Below the pieces are notes generated by a model that was given only the letters and a program-made list of their open reading frames with translations, ran no database searches and was not told where the DNA came from. Both the position numbers and the translations under genes were made by a program. This document shows, in pieces, positions 1 through 9,826 of a stretch of DNA of 64,000 nucleotides (the stretch's first letter is position 1; each line of letters starts with the position of its first letter). The DNA comes from CAILHX01 sp964511385 (GTDB lineage: Bacteria > Pseudomonadota > Gammaproteobacteria > Burkholderiales > Methylophilaceae). Location of the stretch: positions 62,001 through 126,000 of the forward strand of contig CAZEFE010000004.1 in the NCBI GenBank assembly GCA_964511385.1, read 5' to 3'.

Positions 1-505
<505 letters not shown>

Positions 506-543
506 TATTTATTTCTCCTAATGAATTCGGGTAACTGGGCAGG

Positions 544-834
544 TTAGGCTTCGACTACGCCCAGAATGTCTTCTTCGCGCATTACCAGCACTTCTTCGCC
601 GGAAACCTTGACGGTCTGGCCGGCATACTTGCCGAACAGCACCTTGTCGCCAACCTTGACATCCAGAGCGACTTGCTTGCCGTTTTCGTCGCGCTTGCCT
701 GGGCCGACTGCAATCACTTCGCCTTGATCGGGCTTTTCAGTCGCGGTATCAGGGATCACAATGCCGGAGGCGGTTTTGCGTTCTTCTTCCAAACGCTTGA
801 CGATTACGCGGTCATGCAAAGGACGAATTTTCAT
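544..834 (-). CDS. groS: Co-chaperonin GroES
   Basis: The 96-residue product is the full normal length of the heptameric lid that caps GroEL and closes its folding chamber. The translation MKIRPLHDRVIVKRLEEE, then the mobile loop around ERKTASGIVIPDTA and a C-terminal MREEDILGVVE strand, are classic GroES. It is the first gene of a groS-groL operon on the minus strand. A perfect CIRCE inverted repeat lies about 65 bp upstream of the start. Confidence 0.98.
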   Translation of the reverse strand: MKIRPLHDRVIVKRLEEERKTASGIVIPDTATEKPDQGEVIAVGPGKRDENGKQVALDVKVGDKVLFGKYAGQTVKVSGEEVLVMREEDILGVVEA

Positions 835-897
835 TGTTGAATCTCCAAATTAAGAAATCGTTAAACCATGTGGGTCGTAGGTTGAGACAGAATGTTG

Positions 898-924
898 TTA
901 GCACTCATGTCATTCGAGTGCTAA
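898..924 (-). promoter_or_regulatory. CIRCE operator of groSL (HrcA binding site)
   Basis: The sequence TTAGCACTC, a 9-nt spacer, then GAGTGCTAA is a perfect match to the CIRCE consensus inverted repeat bound by the HrcA repressor. It lies just upstream of groS and directly abuts the -10 region of a sigma32-like promoter. The hrcA gene itself is in this window at 41244-42260. Confidence 0.95.
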
Positions 925-953
925 TGATAGGGGCGGCCACCTGATATTTCAAG
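925..953 (-). promoter_or_regulatory. Putative sigma32 heat-shock promoter of groSL
   Basis: On the minus strand, CTTGAA (953-948) is followed after 14 nt by CCCCTATCA (933-925), close to the sigma32 consensus CTTGAA / CCCCATnT. CIRCE begins at the next base, so transcription would start within or next to the operator. The assignment is from consensus match and position only. Confidence 0.7.
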
Positions 954-1033
954 CCCGCGACCGGTTAAAGTTTTGTTAATCGTGTAAAATCATATATTTA
1001 TAAAGTCATAAATATTCTCCGGAAGTCACCTGC

Positions 1034-2335
1034 ATGCGCAATACCGATCTCATCAACCGCTCCCTTGCCTCTGTTTGGCACCCATGCACGCAGATGAAGG
1101 CGCACGAAACCTTGCCGCTGGTCCCCATTGCGCGTGGCGAAGGGGCCTGGCTGTACGACTTCGACGGTAAGCGTTATCTGGATGCGGTGAGTTCCTGGTG
1201 GGTCAACCTGTTCGGCCACGCCAATCCGCGGATCAATGCCGCGTTGAAAAGCCAACTGGATCAACTGGAACACGTCATGCTGGCGGGCTTCACCCACCAG
1301 CCGGTGGTGGAACTGTCGGAGCGCCTGGCGGCGTTGACCGGGTTAGGGCACGCTTTTTACGGCTCGGATGGCGCCTCGGCCACCGAAATTGCGTTGAAGA
1401 TGAGTTTTCACTACTGGCGCAATACCGGCCAGCCGGAAAAAACCGGATTCATCAGTTTGCAAAACAGCTATCACGGTGAAACCGTGGGCGCATTGTCGGT
1501 CACCGATGTGGCGCTGTTCAAGGATACCTATGCGCCGCTGCTGCGGCAAAGTACCCAGGTGCCCAGCCCGGACTGGCGATTGGCCGAGCCGGGCGAATCG
1601 CAGGAAGCTTATGCGCTGCGCTGCGCCGAGGCGCTGGAAAAGCATCTGCAACAACATGGTGCGACCACCGCCGCCTTGATTGTAGAGCCGCTGGTGCAAG
1701 GCGCGGCGGGTATGGCGATGTATCACCCGGTGTATCTGCAGCGGGCACGGCAATTGTGCGACCAGTACCGGATTCATTTGATCGCGGATGAAATCGCGGT
1801 TGGTTTCGGTCGCACCGGGACGATGTTTGCCTGCGAGCAGGCGGCGGTCCGGCCGGACTTCATATGCTTGTCCAAAGGCATCACCGGCGGCTACCTGCCG
1901 CTCTCTGCGGTATTGACGACAGATGGGGTGTACGCCGCGTTTTATGCCGACCAGGCCGCGCGTGGTTTCCTGCACTCGCACAGCTACACCGGCAATGCGC
2001 TGGCCTGCCGGGCGGCGCTGGCGACGCTGGATATTTTTGCCACGGACGACGTGCTCGGGCGCAACCGGCTAAAAGCGGCGCAGATGAACGAACTGCTTGC
2101 CCCGGTGATGACGCATCCGAAAGTCAGGGATTTCCGCCATCTCGGCATGATCTGGGCGTTCGAGGTGAAAACCGACCGCCCGCAGTTTGCGCGGGATTTT
2201 TACCAGGCGGCGCTGGGTCAAGGCTTGCTGCTGCGTCCCATTGGCAACACGGTGTATTTCATGCCGCCCTATGTGCTGGAACGCGAGGAAATGCAGTGGC
2301 TGGCGGAAGGCACGCTCAAACTGCTCGGCGACTGA
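1034..2335 (+). CDS. bioA: Adenosylmethionine-8-amino-7-oxononanoate aminotransferase
   Basis: BioA transfers the amino group of S-adenosylmethionine to KAPA, giving DAPA, the penultimate intermediates of biotin synthesis. The 433-residue protein is a fold-type I PLP aminotransferase. It has the substrate-binding start LASVWHPCTQMK, the YGSDGASATEIALKM segment, the IADEIAVGFGRTG stretch with the PLP-contacting Asp, and the Schiff-base lysine at about K281 in CLSKGITGGYLPLS. The WHPCTQ and YxSDGA signatures separate it from ornithine/GABA aminotransferases. No other biotin genes adjoin it. It is divergent from groSL and ends 1 bp before the convergent next gene. Confidence 0.95.
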   Translation: MRNTDLINRSLASVWHPCTQMKAHETLPLVPIARGEGAWLYDFDGKRYLDAVSSWWVNLFGHANPRINAALKSQLDQLEHVMLAGFTHQPVVELSERLAALTGLGHAFYGSDGASATEIALKMSFHYWRNTGQPEKTGFISLQNSYHGETVGALSVTDVALFKDTYAPLLRQSTQVPSPDWRLAEPGESQEAYALRCAEALEKHLQQHGATTAALIVEPLVQGAAGMAMYHPVYLQRARQLCDQYRIHLIADEIAVGFGRTGTMFACEQAAVRPDFICLSKGITGGYLPLSAVLTTDGVYAAFYADQAARGFLHSHSYTGNALACRAALATLDIFATDDVLGRNRLKAAQMNELLAPVMTHPKVRDFRHLGMIWAFEVKTDRPQFARDFYQAALGQGLLLRPIGNTVYFMPPYVLEREEMQWLAEGTLKLLGD

Positions 2336-2336
2336 T

Positions 2337-3221
2337 TTAGCGTATTTTGGGAAACACCGCCGCCACCGCCTTTGCCTGCGCGGGCATCGCGTTCAGCATT
2401 TCCCCATACCCCGCTTCGTAATCCTTGTACTGCAGGGTGAATCCCAGCGCGCGCATCCTGAAATTGCTCAGGCGCTTGCCGCCCCTGACGGCGGGCGCCT
2501 GGTATTTGCTGGTGTTGACGCCCAGGCGCTGTGCGATCCACAGCAGCACATTCCACTGCGGAGCGGGGCGGTTGTCGGTGACGATGTAGCAATCATCAAC
2601 GGCTTCTTTTTTTGCCACGCGGGCGATCAGGAATTCGATGAAACGCGCGGCATCATCGCGGTGGATGCGGTTGGTCCACGGGTTTTGCGCTTGCCACAGA
2701 TCGGGCTGGCTGGCGAGTTTGATCATGCGGGTACGTCCCGGGCCGTAAATGCCGGAAAGCCGGAGTGCCGTGGTGGGGCCGCGCAGGCGTTTCAACAGTT
2801 CTTCGGCTTGCAGCAGGCGCTGGCCGCCGAAATCGGCTGGTTCTGCCGGAGTGCTTTCGTTCAGCAGGGCATCGGTTTCCTGCCCGTACACCCGAGTACT
2901 GGAGACAAAAAATACATGTTTCAGGCTTTTGCCGGGGAGCAGTGCGGTCAGCACGTTGCGCAGGCCGTCTACATACACGGCACGGTAGTGCGCGTCACTT
3001 TGCTCGCCTGCGGCGACGCAGTACACCAGTATTTCCGGCTTGACGGGGGCCAGTGCTTGCAGGGAGGCGGGCTGGGTGACATCGCCGCGTACTGCCTGCA
3101 CGTTGGCGGGCAGCGGCGTCGCGCTACGGCGCAGGCCGGTGACCTGGTGCCCGGCGTGTACAAGCAGTTCGGCAAGCTTGCAACCGAGGTCGCCGCAACC
3201 GGCAATAAGGACAGAGGCCAT
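2337..3221 (-). CDS. NAD(P)-dependent epimerase/dehydratase family protein (YeeZ-like SDR)
   Basis: The 294-residue Rossmann-fold protein is of the extended/atypical short-chain dehydrogenase type. It begins MASVLIAGCGDLGCKLAELL, a GxxGxxG dinucleotide-binding loop, followed by VRGDVTQ, the SSTRVYGQ segment corresponding to the Ser and Tyr positions of the active site, and LRLSGIYGPGR. This matches YeeZ-type NAD-dependent epimerases whose substrate is not known. A longer reading frame extends to 3281, but the Rossmann strand begins at the ATG at 3221, so that start is preferred. It converges on bioA with a 1-bp gap. Confidence 0.8.
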   Translation of the reverse strand: MASVLIAGCGDLGCKLAELLVHAGHQVTGLRRSATPLPANVQAVRGDVTQPASLQALAPVKPEILVYCVAAGEQSDAHYRAVYVDGLRNVLTALLPGKSLKHVFFVSSTRVYGQETDALLNESTPAEPADFGGQRLLQAEELLKRLRGPTTALRLSGIYGPGRTRMIKLASQPDLWQAQNPWTNRIHRDDAARFIEFLIARVAKKEAVDDCYIVTDNRPAPQWNVLLWIAQRLGVNTSKYQAPAVRGGKRLSNFRMRALGFTLQYKDYEAGYGEMLNAMPAQAKAVAAVFPKIR

Positions 3222-3311
3222 GGTATGTGGTGCTGTTGGTGACGGGGGCAGACTATACCGAGAGCCGTGGTCCAGGGTCAACCGGTCCGGATTTTGTGCT
3301 TTAATCCACGC

Positions 3312-4712
3312 ATGCGACTTTCATTTGTTTTTTTGATCTGCTGCCTGGCAGGGTCTGCTGTTGCGGGCGAGTTGCCGGCATCGGTGGCTGCCGCACTGCG
3401 CGACGCGGGGGTGCCGCAATCTGCGGTGGGGGTTGTGGTCCAGCGCGTGGATGCGCCAGCACCGGCACTGCTACTGAATGCCGAGCAGGCGATGAATCCA
3501 GCCTCCACCATGAAGCTGCTCACCACTTATGCGGCACTGGAGCAACTGGGAGCGGGCTATGCCTGGCATACCGATGCCTATAGCGCCGCGCCGCTGCAAA
3601 ACGAGGTGCTGCGCGGCGACCTGGTCTTGAAGGGCATGGGGGATCCGGCGCTGACGCTGGAGCGCTTCTGGCTGCTGCTGCGCGAGTTGCGGCAACGCGG
3701 GGTGCGCGAAATCCAGGGCGACCTGATCCTGGATCAAAGTTATTTCGAGCGCAGTGCGGCAGACCCCGGGAGTTTTGATGACCAGCCCGACCGTGCCTAC
3801 AACGTTGCACCGGATGCGCTGCTGGTCAATTACAAGGCGGTGCGCTTCGATTTCCGTCCTGATGCCGGGAGCGTGGCAGTGGTGGCGTCGCCGGCGCTAC
3901 CCGCCATCCGTATCGTCAACCAGGTGCAACCGGGAGCGGGCAAGTGCGAAGGCTGGAAGCAGCGCGTGACGCGCCAGGTGCAGCGCGACGGCGCGAACGT
4001 CACAATACAGTTCAGCGGGCGCTATCCCGCAGCGTGCGGGGTGCAGTCGCTGGAGTTGGCGCTGTTCGACGATACCGGCTATATCTCGCAGTTATTCACC
4101 CAGCTCTGGCGCGAGATGGGCGGTGTGTTCAACGGCCAGGTCAGGGCCGGCGGTGTGCCGGACAATGCGCGGCTGCTGGCCAGGATGGATTCCTTGCCGC
4201 TGGCGGATGTGGTGCGGCTGGTCAACAAGTACAGCAACAACGTCATGGCCAGACAGCTGCTGCTGACGCTGGGGGCGGAGCAGGAGGAGGCTCCGGGCAC
4301 CATGGGCAAGGGCGCGCTCGCCATCAGGAACTGGCTGGCGGCAAAAGGCAGCCGTTATCCGGAACTGGTGCTGGAGAACGGCGCCGGGTTGTCGCGCTCC
4401 GAGCGCGTCAGCCCGCGGCATCTGGGCGAGGTGCTGATCAACGCCTGGTACAGCCCGGTGATGCCGGCATTCGTATCGTCGCTGCCGGTTTCCGCGGTGG
4501 ATGGCACCATGAAGTCACGCCTCAAAAACACTGCGTTGGCGGGGCGGGCGTATATCAAGACGGGCTCCCTGGATGGCGTGAAAACCATGGCGGGCTATGT
4601 GCTGGATGCGCAGGACAGGCACTGGGTGGTGGTGTTTCTGGTCAACCACAAAAATGCGGACAAGGCGCGGGATGCCATGGATGCGCTGCTGGCGTGGGTT
4701 TACGCTAGGTAA
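3312..4712 (+). CDS. dacB: D-alanyl-D-alanine carboxypeptidase/endopeptidase (PBP4 type)
   Basis: This periplasmic peptidase trims the terminal D-Ala of peptidoglycan stem peptides and cuts D-Ala-mDAP crosslinks. The 466-residue protein (S13 family) has a Sec signal peptide (RLSFVFLICCLAGSAVAG) and the three serine acyltransferase motifs: S65-T-M-K68, S308-N-N, and K416-T-G. All key residues are present. The start at 3312 places the signal peptide at the N-terminus; an upstream in-frame start would add 15 unrelated residues. It overlaps the convergent TauE gene by 8 bp. Confidence 0.93.
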   Translation: MRLSFVFLICCLAGSAVAGELPASVAAALRDAGVPQSAVGVVVQRVDAPAPALLLNAEQAMNPASTMKLLTTYAALEQLGAGYAWHTDAYSAAPLQNEVLRGDLVLKGMGDPALTLERFWLLLRELRQRGVREIQGDLILDQSYFERSAADPGSFDDQPDRAYNVAPDALLVNYKAVRFDFRPDAGSVAVVASPALPAIRIVNQVQPGAGKCEGWKQRVTRQVQRDGANVTIQFSGRYPAACGVQSLELALFDDTGYISQLFTQLWREMGGVFNGQVRAGGVPDNARLLARMDSLPLADVVRLVNKYSNNVMARQLLLTLGAEQEEAPGTMGKGALAIRNWLAAKGSRYPELVLENGAGLSRSERVSPRHLGEVLINAWYSPVMPAFVSSLPVSAVDGTMKSRLKNTALAGRAYIKTGSLDGVKTMAGYVLDAQDRHWVVVFLVNHKNADKARDAMDALLAWVYAR

Positions 4713-5493
4713 ACGCCATCCTGGCGGCCAGGACGTATAGCACCGCTGCAAAAATTTTCTTCAATAGCGCCGGCTCCAGGTAATGCGCCAGGCGCGCCCC
4801 TTGCGGGGCAATCAGCAGGCTGGTGACGGCAATGGCCGGCAATGCCGGCAAATACACATAACCGGCGCTATGCAGCGGCAGGTTGGCGACATGCCAGCCG
4901 GAAACGACGAACCCGGCGCAGCCAAACACCGCAATCGGCAGGCCGAGCGCCGAGCCGGTGCCCACCGCCTGACGCATCGGGATATTGCAGTACGTCATGA
5001 AGGGCACTGTCAATGTGCCGCCGCCAATGCCCAGCAGGCTGGAGGCGGCGCCGATGAGGCCTCCAGCCAGCGCCATGCCGATTTTTCCCGGCAGTTCGCG
5101 GTGTGGATCGGGGGCGAACTCCAGCAGCATTTGCGTGGCGATGTAACACTCGAATGCAGCGAAAATCCATCGCAATGGGGTGGTGGGTATCTGCGCCGCG
5201 GCCCAGGCGCCGAAAATACAACCAACGGCCACGCCCGGGAGCATCTGCCGCACGACCGGCCAGTTGACGGCGCCTCGGGCGTGATGCGCGCGCATGGATG
5301 CTACCGAGGTCGCCACGATGGTGGCCAATGAGGTGCCGATGGCCAAATGCAGCAAGTGCTCATGCGGCAAACCGATGCTGCTGAATACGATGACCAGTGC
5401 CGGCACGACTACGATGCCGCCGCCAACGCCCAGCAGACCGGCAAATAATCCGCCGATAGCGCCAATCGCCAGGTAGATCGCGAGTTGTTCCAT
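4705..5493 (-). CDS. Sulfite exporter TauE/SafE family membrane protein
   Basis: The 262-residue inner-membrane protein has about eight hydrophobic segments. It shows the internal duplication typical of TauE/SafE (DUF81): the glycine-rich motif LFAGLLGVGGGIVVVP near residue 16 recurs as GAASSLLGIGGGTLTVP near residue 150. Family members export sulfite or sulfoacetate or other small organosulfur anions; the substrate here is unknown. Its ATG overlaps the dciA stop codon as TGATG, suggesting translational coupling. No sulfur-metabolism genes adjoin it. Confidence 0.85.
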   Translation of the reverse strand: MEQLAIYLAIGAIGGLFAGLLGVGGGIVVVPALVIVFSSIGLPHEHLLHLAIGTSLATIVATSVASMRAHHARGAVNWPVVRQMLPGVAVGCIFGAWAAAQIPTTPLRWIFAAFECYIATQMLLEFAPDPHRELPGKIGMALAGGLIGAASSLLGIGGGTLTVPFMTYCNIPMRQAVGTGSALGLPIAVFGCAGFVVSGWHVANLPLHSAGYVYLPALPAIAVTSLLIAPQGARLAHYLEPALLKKIFAAVLYVLAARMAFT

Positions 5494-5909
5494 CAGGCGC
5501 GGGTTGCCAGTTTCTTGAGTGCGGCGCGCAGCGGGGATTCGGGCAGTTTTTCCGCCAGGTCCCGCAGCTTGTCCGCAGCGCTGTGGCTGATGTGCAGCCG
5601 CTTCGCAGTAGGGGCGCGGGGTTTCGATTCAACTTGCACTTGGACGCGAATTGCAGTAACTTCAAGCCCTTCTTTTTGCAGTTTTTTCAGCAGGCTGGGG
5701 ATCAGCAGTTTTAATTTGGCTGCGATCGCGTTGCTGCTGGTGTAGAGCATCAGCAGGCCGTCCCGGATAAAGCCTGTGCGGCAATGCTGGTCGAACGGAG
5801 CGGGCGCAATGGCAGCCCACTTTTTTTGTATCTGGGCCAACTGCTCGGCTTGCAAGGCCAAGGTCTTGAGTTCGGGGTTGCTGCCAAGCAGGGAGTTGAG
5901 TCTGCGCAT
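5493..5909 (-). CDS. dciA: DciA (DUF721) family protein, probable DnaB helicase operator
   Basis: The 138-residue protein matches the DUF721 family. It has an N-terminal KH-like core (LNSLLGSNPELKTLALQAEQL, then WAAIAPAPFDQHCRTGFIRDGLLMLYTSSNAIAAKLKLLIPSLLKKL) and a basic, disordered C-terminal tail. DciA is the ancestral loader of the replicative helicase in bacteria that lack the phage-derived DnaC. The start at 5909 (MRRLNSLLG) is preferred because the longer upstream frame adds 63 residues of non-family sequence. It is divergent from the M23 peptidase and lies upstream of secA, a common location in beta- and gammaproteobacteria. Confidence 0.82.
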   Translation of the reverse strand: MRRLNSLLGSNPELKTLALQAEQLAQIQKKWAAIAPAPFDQHCRTGFIRDGLLMLYTSSNAIAAKLKLLIPSLLKKLQKEGLEVTAIRVQVQVESKPRAPTAKRLHISHSAADKLRDLAEKLPESPLRAALKKLATRA

Positions 5910-5951
5910 GGGTATTAGTCGCGGCTTGCAGGATATTGCAGAACAAACATT

Positions 5952-6842
5952 ATGAACATTATTCTTGTCTCTAAAAACATGGCCAAGGCCAAGACGCTGC
6001 ACCTGTGGCAAGCGGTTGCGTTGCTGCTGGTCGTGGTGAGCCTGCCATGCATGCTGCTGCTGGCCTTCATTCTGCCACAAGGCAGCGGAGCGCTCCAAGC
6101 GGTGAATCCGGCACGCCTGCTACCGGCCAATTTTCATCTGCACCAGCAGGAAACACAGGAGCATCTCAACGCGCTCGCACTGCAACTGGGGCAGATCCAG
6201 GCGCGCGTCATCCGGCTGGATGCGCTGAGTGAGCGTCTGGCACGGTTGGCCGGCGTCAAGGAAAAAGACCTGGCCAAGGATGCTGAACCAGGGCGCGGCG
6301 GTCCCCTGGTGCGCGCCTATGATATGAGCGCGCAGGATATCGAGAAGCAGATGGCGGATTTGCTGGCGCAGCTTGAGTTGCGATCCGATCACCTGGGGGT
6401 GCTGGAGGCCGTGCTGCTGCAACAGAGCATGAAAAAGGAAACGCTGCCCAGCGCAGCACCGGTGGAAGCCGCGTACAATTCTTCGAGCTACGGCTGGCGG
6501 ATCGACCCGTTTACCGGGCGGATGGCGTTTCATGAAGGCCTGGATTTCCTGGCCGAAGTCGGCACTCCCATTCGCGCCGCCGCTTCCGGCATCGTGGTGG
6601 CCGCGGAGAAGACGCCCGACTATGGTAATATCGTCAAAATAGATCACGGGTCCGGGGTTGAAACACGTTATGCGCACGCATCGAAATTGTTGGTCAAAGC
6701 GGGCGAGCGGGTGCAAAAAGGGCAACTGATTGCTGAAGTGGGTAGTACCGGACGTTCTACAGGCGCGCATCTGCATTTTGAAGTGCGACTTGATGGCGCT
6801 TCACTCGACCCGCGCAAATATCTCAAACGCGAACAACATTAG
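5952..6842 (+). CDS. M23 (LytM-type) family metallopeptidase, membrane-anchored
   Basis: The 296-residue protein has a signal anchor (about 20-42), a heptad-rich periplasmic stretch (about 60-160) and a C-terminal zinc peptidase domain. The metal ligands H194-x3-D198 (FHEGLDF) and the HLHFE motif (H273, H275) are complete, so it is probably an active peptidoglycan endopeptidase rather than an inactive EnvC-like activator. It lies between dciA and secA, where an M23 protein or SecM is often found in proteobacteria. It has a 43-bp divergent promoter region with dciA. Confidence 0.88.
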   Translation: MNIILVSKNMAKAKTLHLWQAVALLLVVVSLPCMLLLAFILPQGSGALQAVNPARLLPANFHLHQQETQEHLNALALQLGQIQARVIRLDALSERLARLAGVKEKDLAKDAEPGRGGPLVRAYDMSAQDIEKQMADLLAQLELRSDHLGVLEAVLLQQSMKKETLPSAAPVEAAYNSSSYGWRIDPFTGRMAFHEGLDFLAEVGTPIRAAASGIVVAAEKTPDYGNIVKIDHGSGVETRYAHASKLLVKAGERVQKGQLIAEVGSTGRSTGAHLHFEVRLDGASLDPRKYLKREQH

Positions 6843-6914
6843 TCATATCATTCAACTTGCCCGAAGCCAATCTGGCTTGCTGGGGTTCAGGCATCATTCA
6901 TAGTCAAAGCAAAC

Positions 6915-9626
6915 ATGTTATCCAATATATTCAAGAAACTTTTCGGTAGTCGTAATGAGCGGCTGGTCAAACAATATGGCCGCACAGTCACCCAGATCAA
7001 TGCGTTGGAGCCGGCCATGGAAGCGCTGAGCGATGAGCAGCTGCGCGCCAAGACGGATGAATTCAAGCAGCGCCACGCTGGCGGCGAGTCCTTGGATAAG
7101 CTGTTGCCTGAGGCATTTGCGGTGGTGCGCGAAGCCGGCAAGCGCGTGCTGCAGATGCGCCATTTCGATGTACAGCTGATCGGCGGCATGGTGCTGCATT
7201 ACGGCAAGATTTCCGAAATGCGCACCGGTGAAGGCAAGACGCTGGTGGCTACGTTGCCAACCTACCTGAATGCCCTGTCCGGCAAGGGCGTGCATGTGGT
7301 GACGGTGAATGATTACCTGGCCAGCCGCGATGCGGCATGGATGGGGCGTTTGTACAATTTCCTCGGCCTGACCTATGGCGTCAACCTGTCGCAAATGCCG
7401 CACGATGCCAAGCAGCAGGCGTATGCCGCCGACATTACCTACGGCACCAACAACGAATTCGGTTTCGATTACCTGCGCGACAACATGGTGTACACCGTGG
7501 AAGAGCGCGTGCAGCGCGGCCTGAATTATGCGGTGGTGGACGAGGTGGACTCGATCCTGATTGACGAAGCGCGCACGCCGCTGATCATTTCCGGCCAGGC
7601 CGACGACAGCATCGAGCTTTACACGCGCATCAACGAACTGGCACCCAAGCTGATCCGCCAGCAGGAAGAAAATGGCGAAGGCGATTACTGGGTGGATGAA
7701 AAGGCGCACCAGGTATTGCTGTCGGAAGCCGGGCACGAGCATGCCGAGGAACTGATGACCGGCGCCGGCCTGTTGCCGGAGGGCAGCAGCCTGTACGACG
7801 CCGCCAACATCACGCTGGTGCACCACCTGTATGCCTCGCTACGGGCGCATTCGCTGTTCCACCGCGACCAGCACTATGTGGTGAAGGATGGCGAAATTGT
7901 GATCGTCGACGAATTTACCGGCCGCATGATGGCCGGCCGCCGCTGGTCGGACGGCCTGCACCAGGCAGTGGAAGCCAAGGAAGGCGTGACCATCCAGAAG
8001 GAAAACCAGACACTGGCATCCATCACCTTCCAGAACTACTTCCGCATGTATGCCAAGCTGTCCGGCATGACCGGTACGGCGGATACCGAAGCGTTTGAAT
8101 TCAATAACATTTACGGCCTGGAAACCGTGGTGATTCCGCCGCACCGCCCAACTGTGCGCCAGGACCAGATGGACAAGGTGTACCGCACCGCCCGCGAGCG
8201 CTATGACGCGGTGATTGCCGATATCCAGGATTGCCACAGGCGTGGCCAGCCGGTGCTGGTGGGTACCACCTCCATTGAGAATTCGGAACTGGTGTCCTCC
8301 CTGCTGGACAAGGCCAAACTGCCGCATCAGGTGCTCAACGCCAAACAGCACGAACGTGAAGCGCATATCATCGAGCAGGCCGGTCGCCCCGGCATGATCA
8401 CCATTGCCACCAACATGGCTGGCCGCGGTACCGATATTGTGCTGGGTGGCAACCCCGAGCCGGAAATTGCCCGCGTACGCGCCGACGAGACGCTAGGCGA
8501 AGCGCAGAAAAACGCAAGGATTGAAGAGATTCGCGCCAACTGGCAAAAGCTGCACGAAGAAGTGCTGGCGGCCGGCGGCCTGCATATCATCGGTACCGAA
8601 CGCCATGAGTCTCGCCGCGTGGATAACCAGTTGCGTGGACGTTCCGGCCGTCAGGGCGATCCCGGCTCCAGCCGGTTCTACCTGTCGCTGGAAGACTCGC
8701 TGCTGCGCATTTTTGCTTCAGACCGCGTGTCGGCCATCATGGAGCGGCTGAAAATGCCGGAAGGCGAAGCCATTGAGCATCCCTGGGTAACGCGCGCTAT
8801 CGAGAACGCCCAGCGCAAGGTCGAAGGGCGCAACTTCGATATCCGCAAGCAATTGCTGGAATACGACGATGTCGCCAACGACCAGCGTCGCGTGATTTAC
8901 CAGCAGCGCAACGAACTGCTGGAAGCTGCCGACATCGGCGAAACCATACGCGTCATGCGGGTGGATGTGATTACCGGCCTGTTCGCGCAATACATTCCGC
9001 CGGGCAGCATTGAAGACCAGTGGGAAATCGCCTCGCTGGAGAAAGCGCTGCAGGCCGAGCTTGGGTTACATGTGGAGTTGCAGAAGTGGCTGGCGGAAGA
9101 ACCCAGCCTGCATGAAGAAACCCTGATCGAGCGTGTCATGCAGATCGCCGATGACGCTTATGCCGCCAAGGAACACCAGGCCAGTGCCGCCAACATGCGC
9201 CAGTTCGAGCGCGCGGTGATGCTGCAAAGCATGGATAACCACTGGCGCGAGCATTTGGCCGCGCTGGATCATCTGCGCCAGGGCATCCATCTGCGTTCCT
9301 ACGCGCAGAAGAATCCCAAGCAGGAATACAAGCGCGAAGCCTTTGAACTGTTTGCCGGCCTGCTGGAAACCGTCAAGCGCGAAGTGACCCAGATCACCAT
9401 GATGGTCCAGGTGCGCACCGAGGCTGATGTGGAAGCCGTAGAGAAGCCCGCCGAACTGGAAAATGTGCGTTATCAGCATGCTGACTATGAAGCCGCGCTG
9501 GCTGGCGACGATGACGCCGATGCCCAGCTGCCGCTCGAGCGCGAAGGCGTCAAGGTCGGCCGCAACGACCCGTGCCCTTGCGGTTCCGGCAAGAAGTACA
9601 AGCAGTGCCATGGCAAGCTGGCATAA
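6915..9626 (+). CDS. secA: Protein translocase ATPase SecA
   Basis: SecA is the motor of the Sec pathway that pushes unfolded preproteins through SecYEG. The 903-residue length is standard. The first nucleotide-binding fold has Walker A MRTGEGKT (105-109) and DEVDSILIDEART; the preprotein cross-linking domain, second fold (TNMAGRGTDI, GRSGRQGD) and helical scaffold follow. The C-terminus carries the zinc-binding SEC-C tail CPCGSGKKYKQCH (C887, C889, C898, H899), used for SecB and lipid contacts. It lies 72 bp downstream of the M23 peptidase gene. Confidence 0.98.
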   Translation: MLSNIFKKLFGSRNERLVKQYGRTVTQINALEPAMEALSDEQLRAKTDEFKQRHAGGESLDKLLPEAFAVVREAGKRVLQMRHFDVQLIGGMVLHYGKISEMRTGEGKTLVATLPTYLNALSGKGVHVVTVNDYLASRDAAWMGRLYNFLGLTYGVNLSQMPHDAKQQAYAADITYGTNNEFGFDYLRDNMVYTVEERVQRGLNYAVVDEVDSILIDEARTPLIISGQADDSIELYTRINELAPKLIRQQEENGEGDYWVDEKAHQVLLSEAGHEHAEELMTGAGLLPEGSSLYDAANITLVHHLYASLRAHSLFHRDQHYVVKDGEIVIVDEFTGRMMAGRRWSDGLHQAVEAKEGVTIQKENQTLASITFQNYFRMYAKLSGMTGTADTEAFEFNNIYGLETVVIPPHRPTVRQDQMDKVYRTARERYDAVIADIQDCHRRGQPVLVGTTSIENSELVSSLLDKAKLPHQVLNAKQHEREAHIIEQAGRPGMITIATNMAGRGTDIVLGGNPEPEIARVRADETLGEAQKNARIEEIRANWQKLHEEVLAAGGLHIIGTERHESRRVDNQLRGRSGRQGDPGSSRFYLSLEDSLLRIFASDRVSAIMERLKMPEGEAIEHPWVTRAIENAQRKVEGRNFDIRKQLLEYDDVANDQRRVIYQQRNELLEAADIGETIRVMRVDVITGLFAQYIPPGSIEDQWEIASLEKALQAELGLHVELQKWLAEEPSLHEETLIERVMQIADDAYAAKEHQASAANMRQFERAVMLQSMDNHWREHLAALDHLRQGIHLRSYAQKNPKQEYKREAFELFAGLLETVKREVTQITMMVQVRTEADVEAVEKPAELENVRYQHADYEAALAGDDDADAQLPLEREGVKVGRNDPCPCGSGKKYKQCHGKLA

Positions 9627-9640
9627 GCGGCGGGGTTAGC

Positions 9641-9826
9641 ATGGTGTCTGCAATCGCTTCGCCCTGTATCAATGTCTGTCAGATGAACGAAACAACCCAG
9701 CAGTGCCTGGGTTGTTATCGCACCATCGAAGAAATCAAGAACTGGTCGGGAATGAGCCCGGAAGCGCAGCGTGCTTTATTGGCTACGCTTGAACAACGGG
9801 AAATCGACGCGCTCAATTTCGAGTAA
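9641..9826 (+). CDS. DUF1289 domain protein (small Cys-rich)
   Basis: The 61-residue protein has the DUF1289 signature SPCINVCQ ... QCLGCYRTIEEIKNW. Its four cysteines (C9, C13, C22, C25) are suited to bind zinc or an Fe-S cluster. The family is common in beta- and gammaproteobacteria and has no established function. It starts 14 bp after secA, so it is probably read through from the same transcript. The longer frame starting at 9572 lies inside secA and is less likely. Confidence 0.82.
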   Translation: MVSAIASPCINVCQMNETTQQCLGCYRTIEEIKNWSGMSPEAQRALLATLEQREIDALNFE

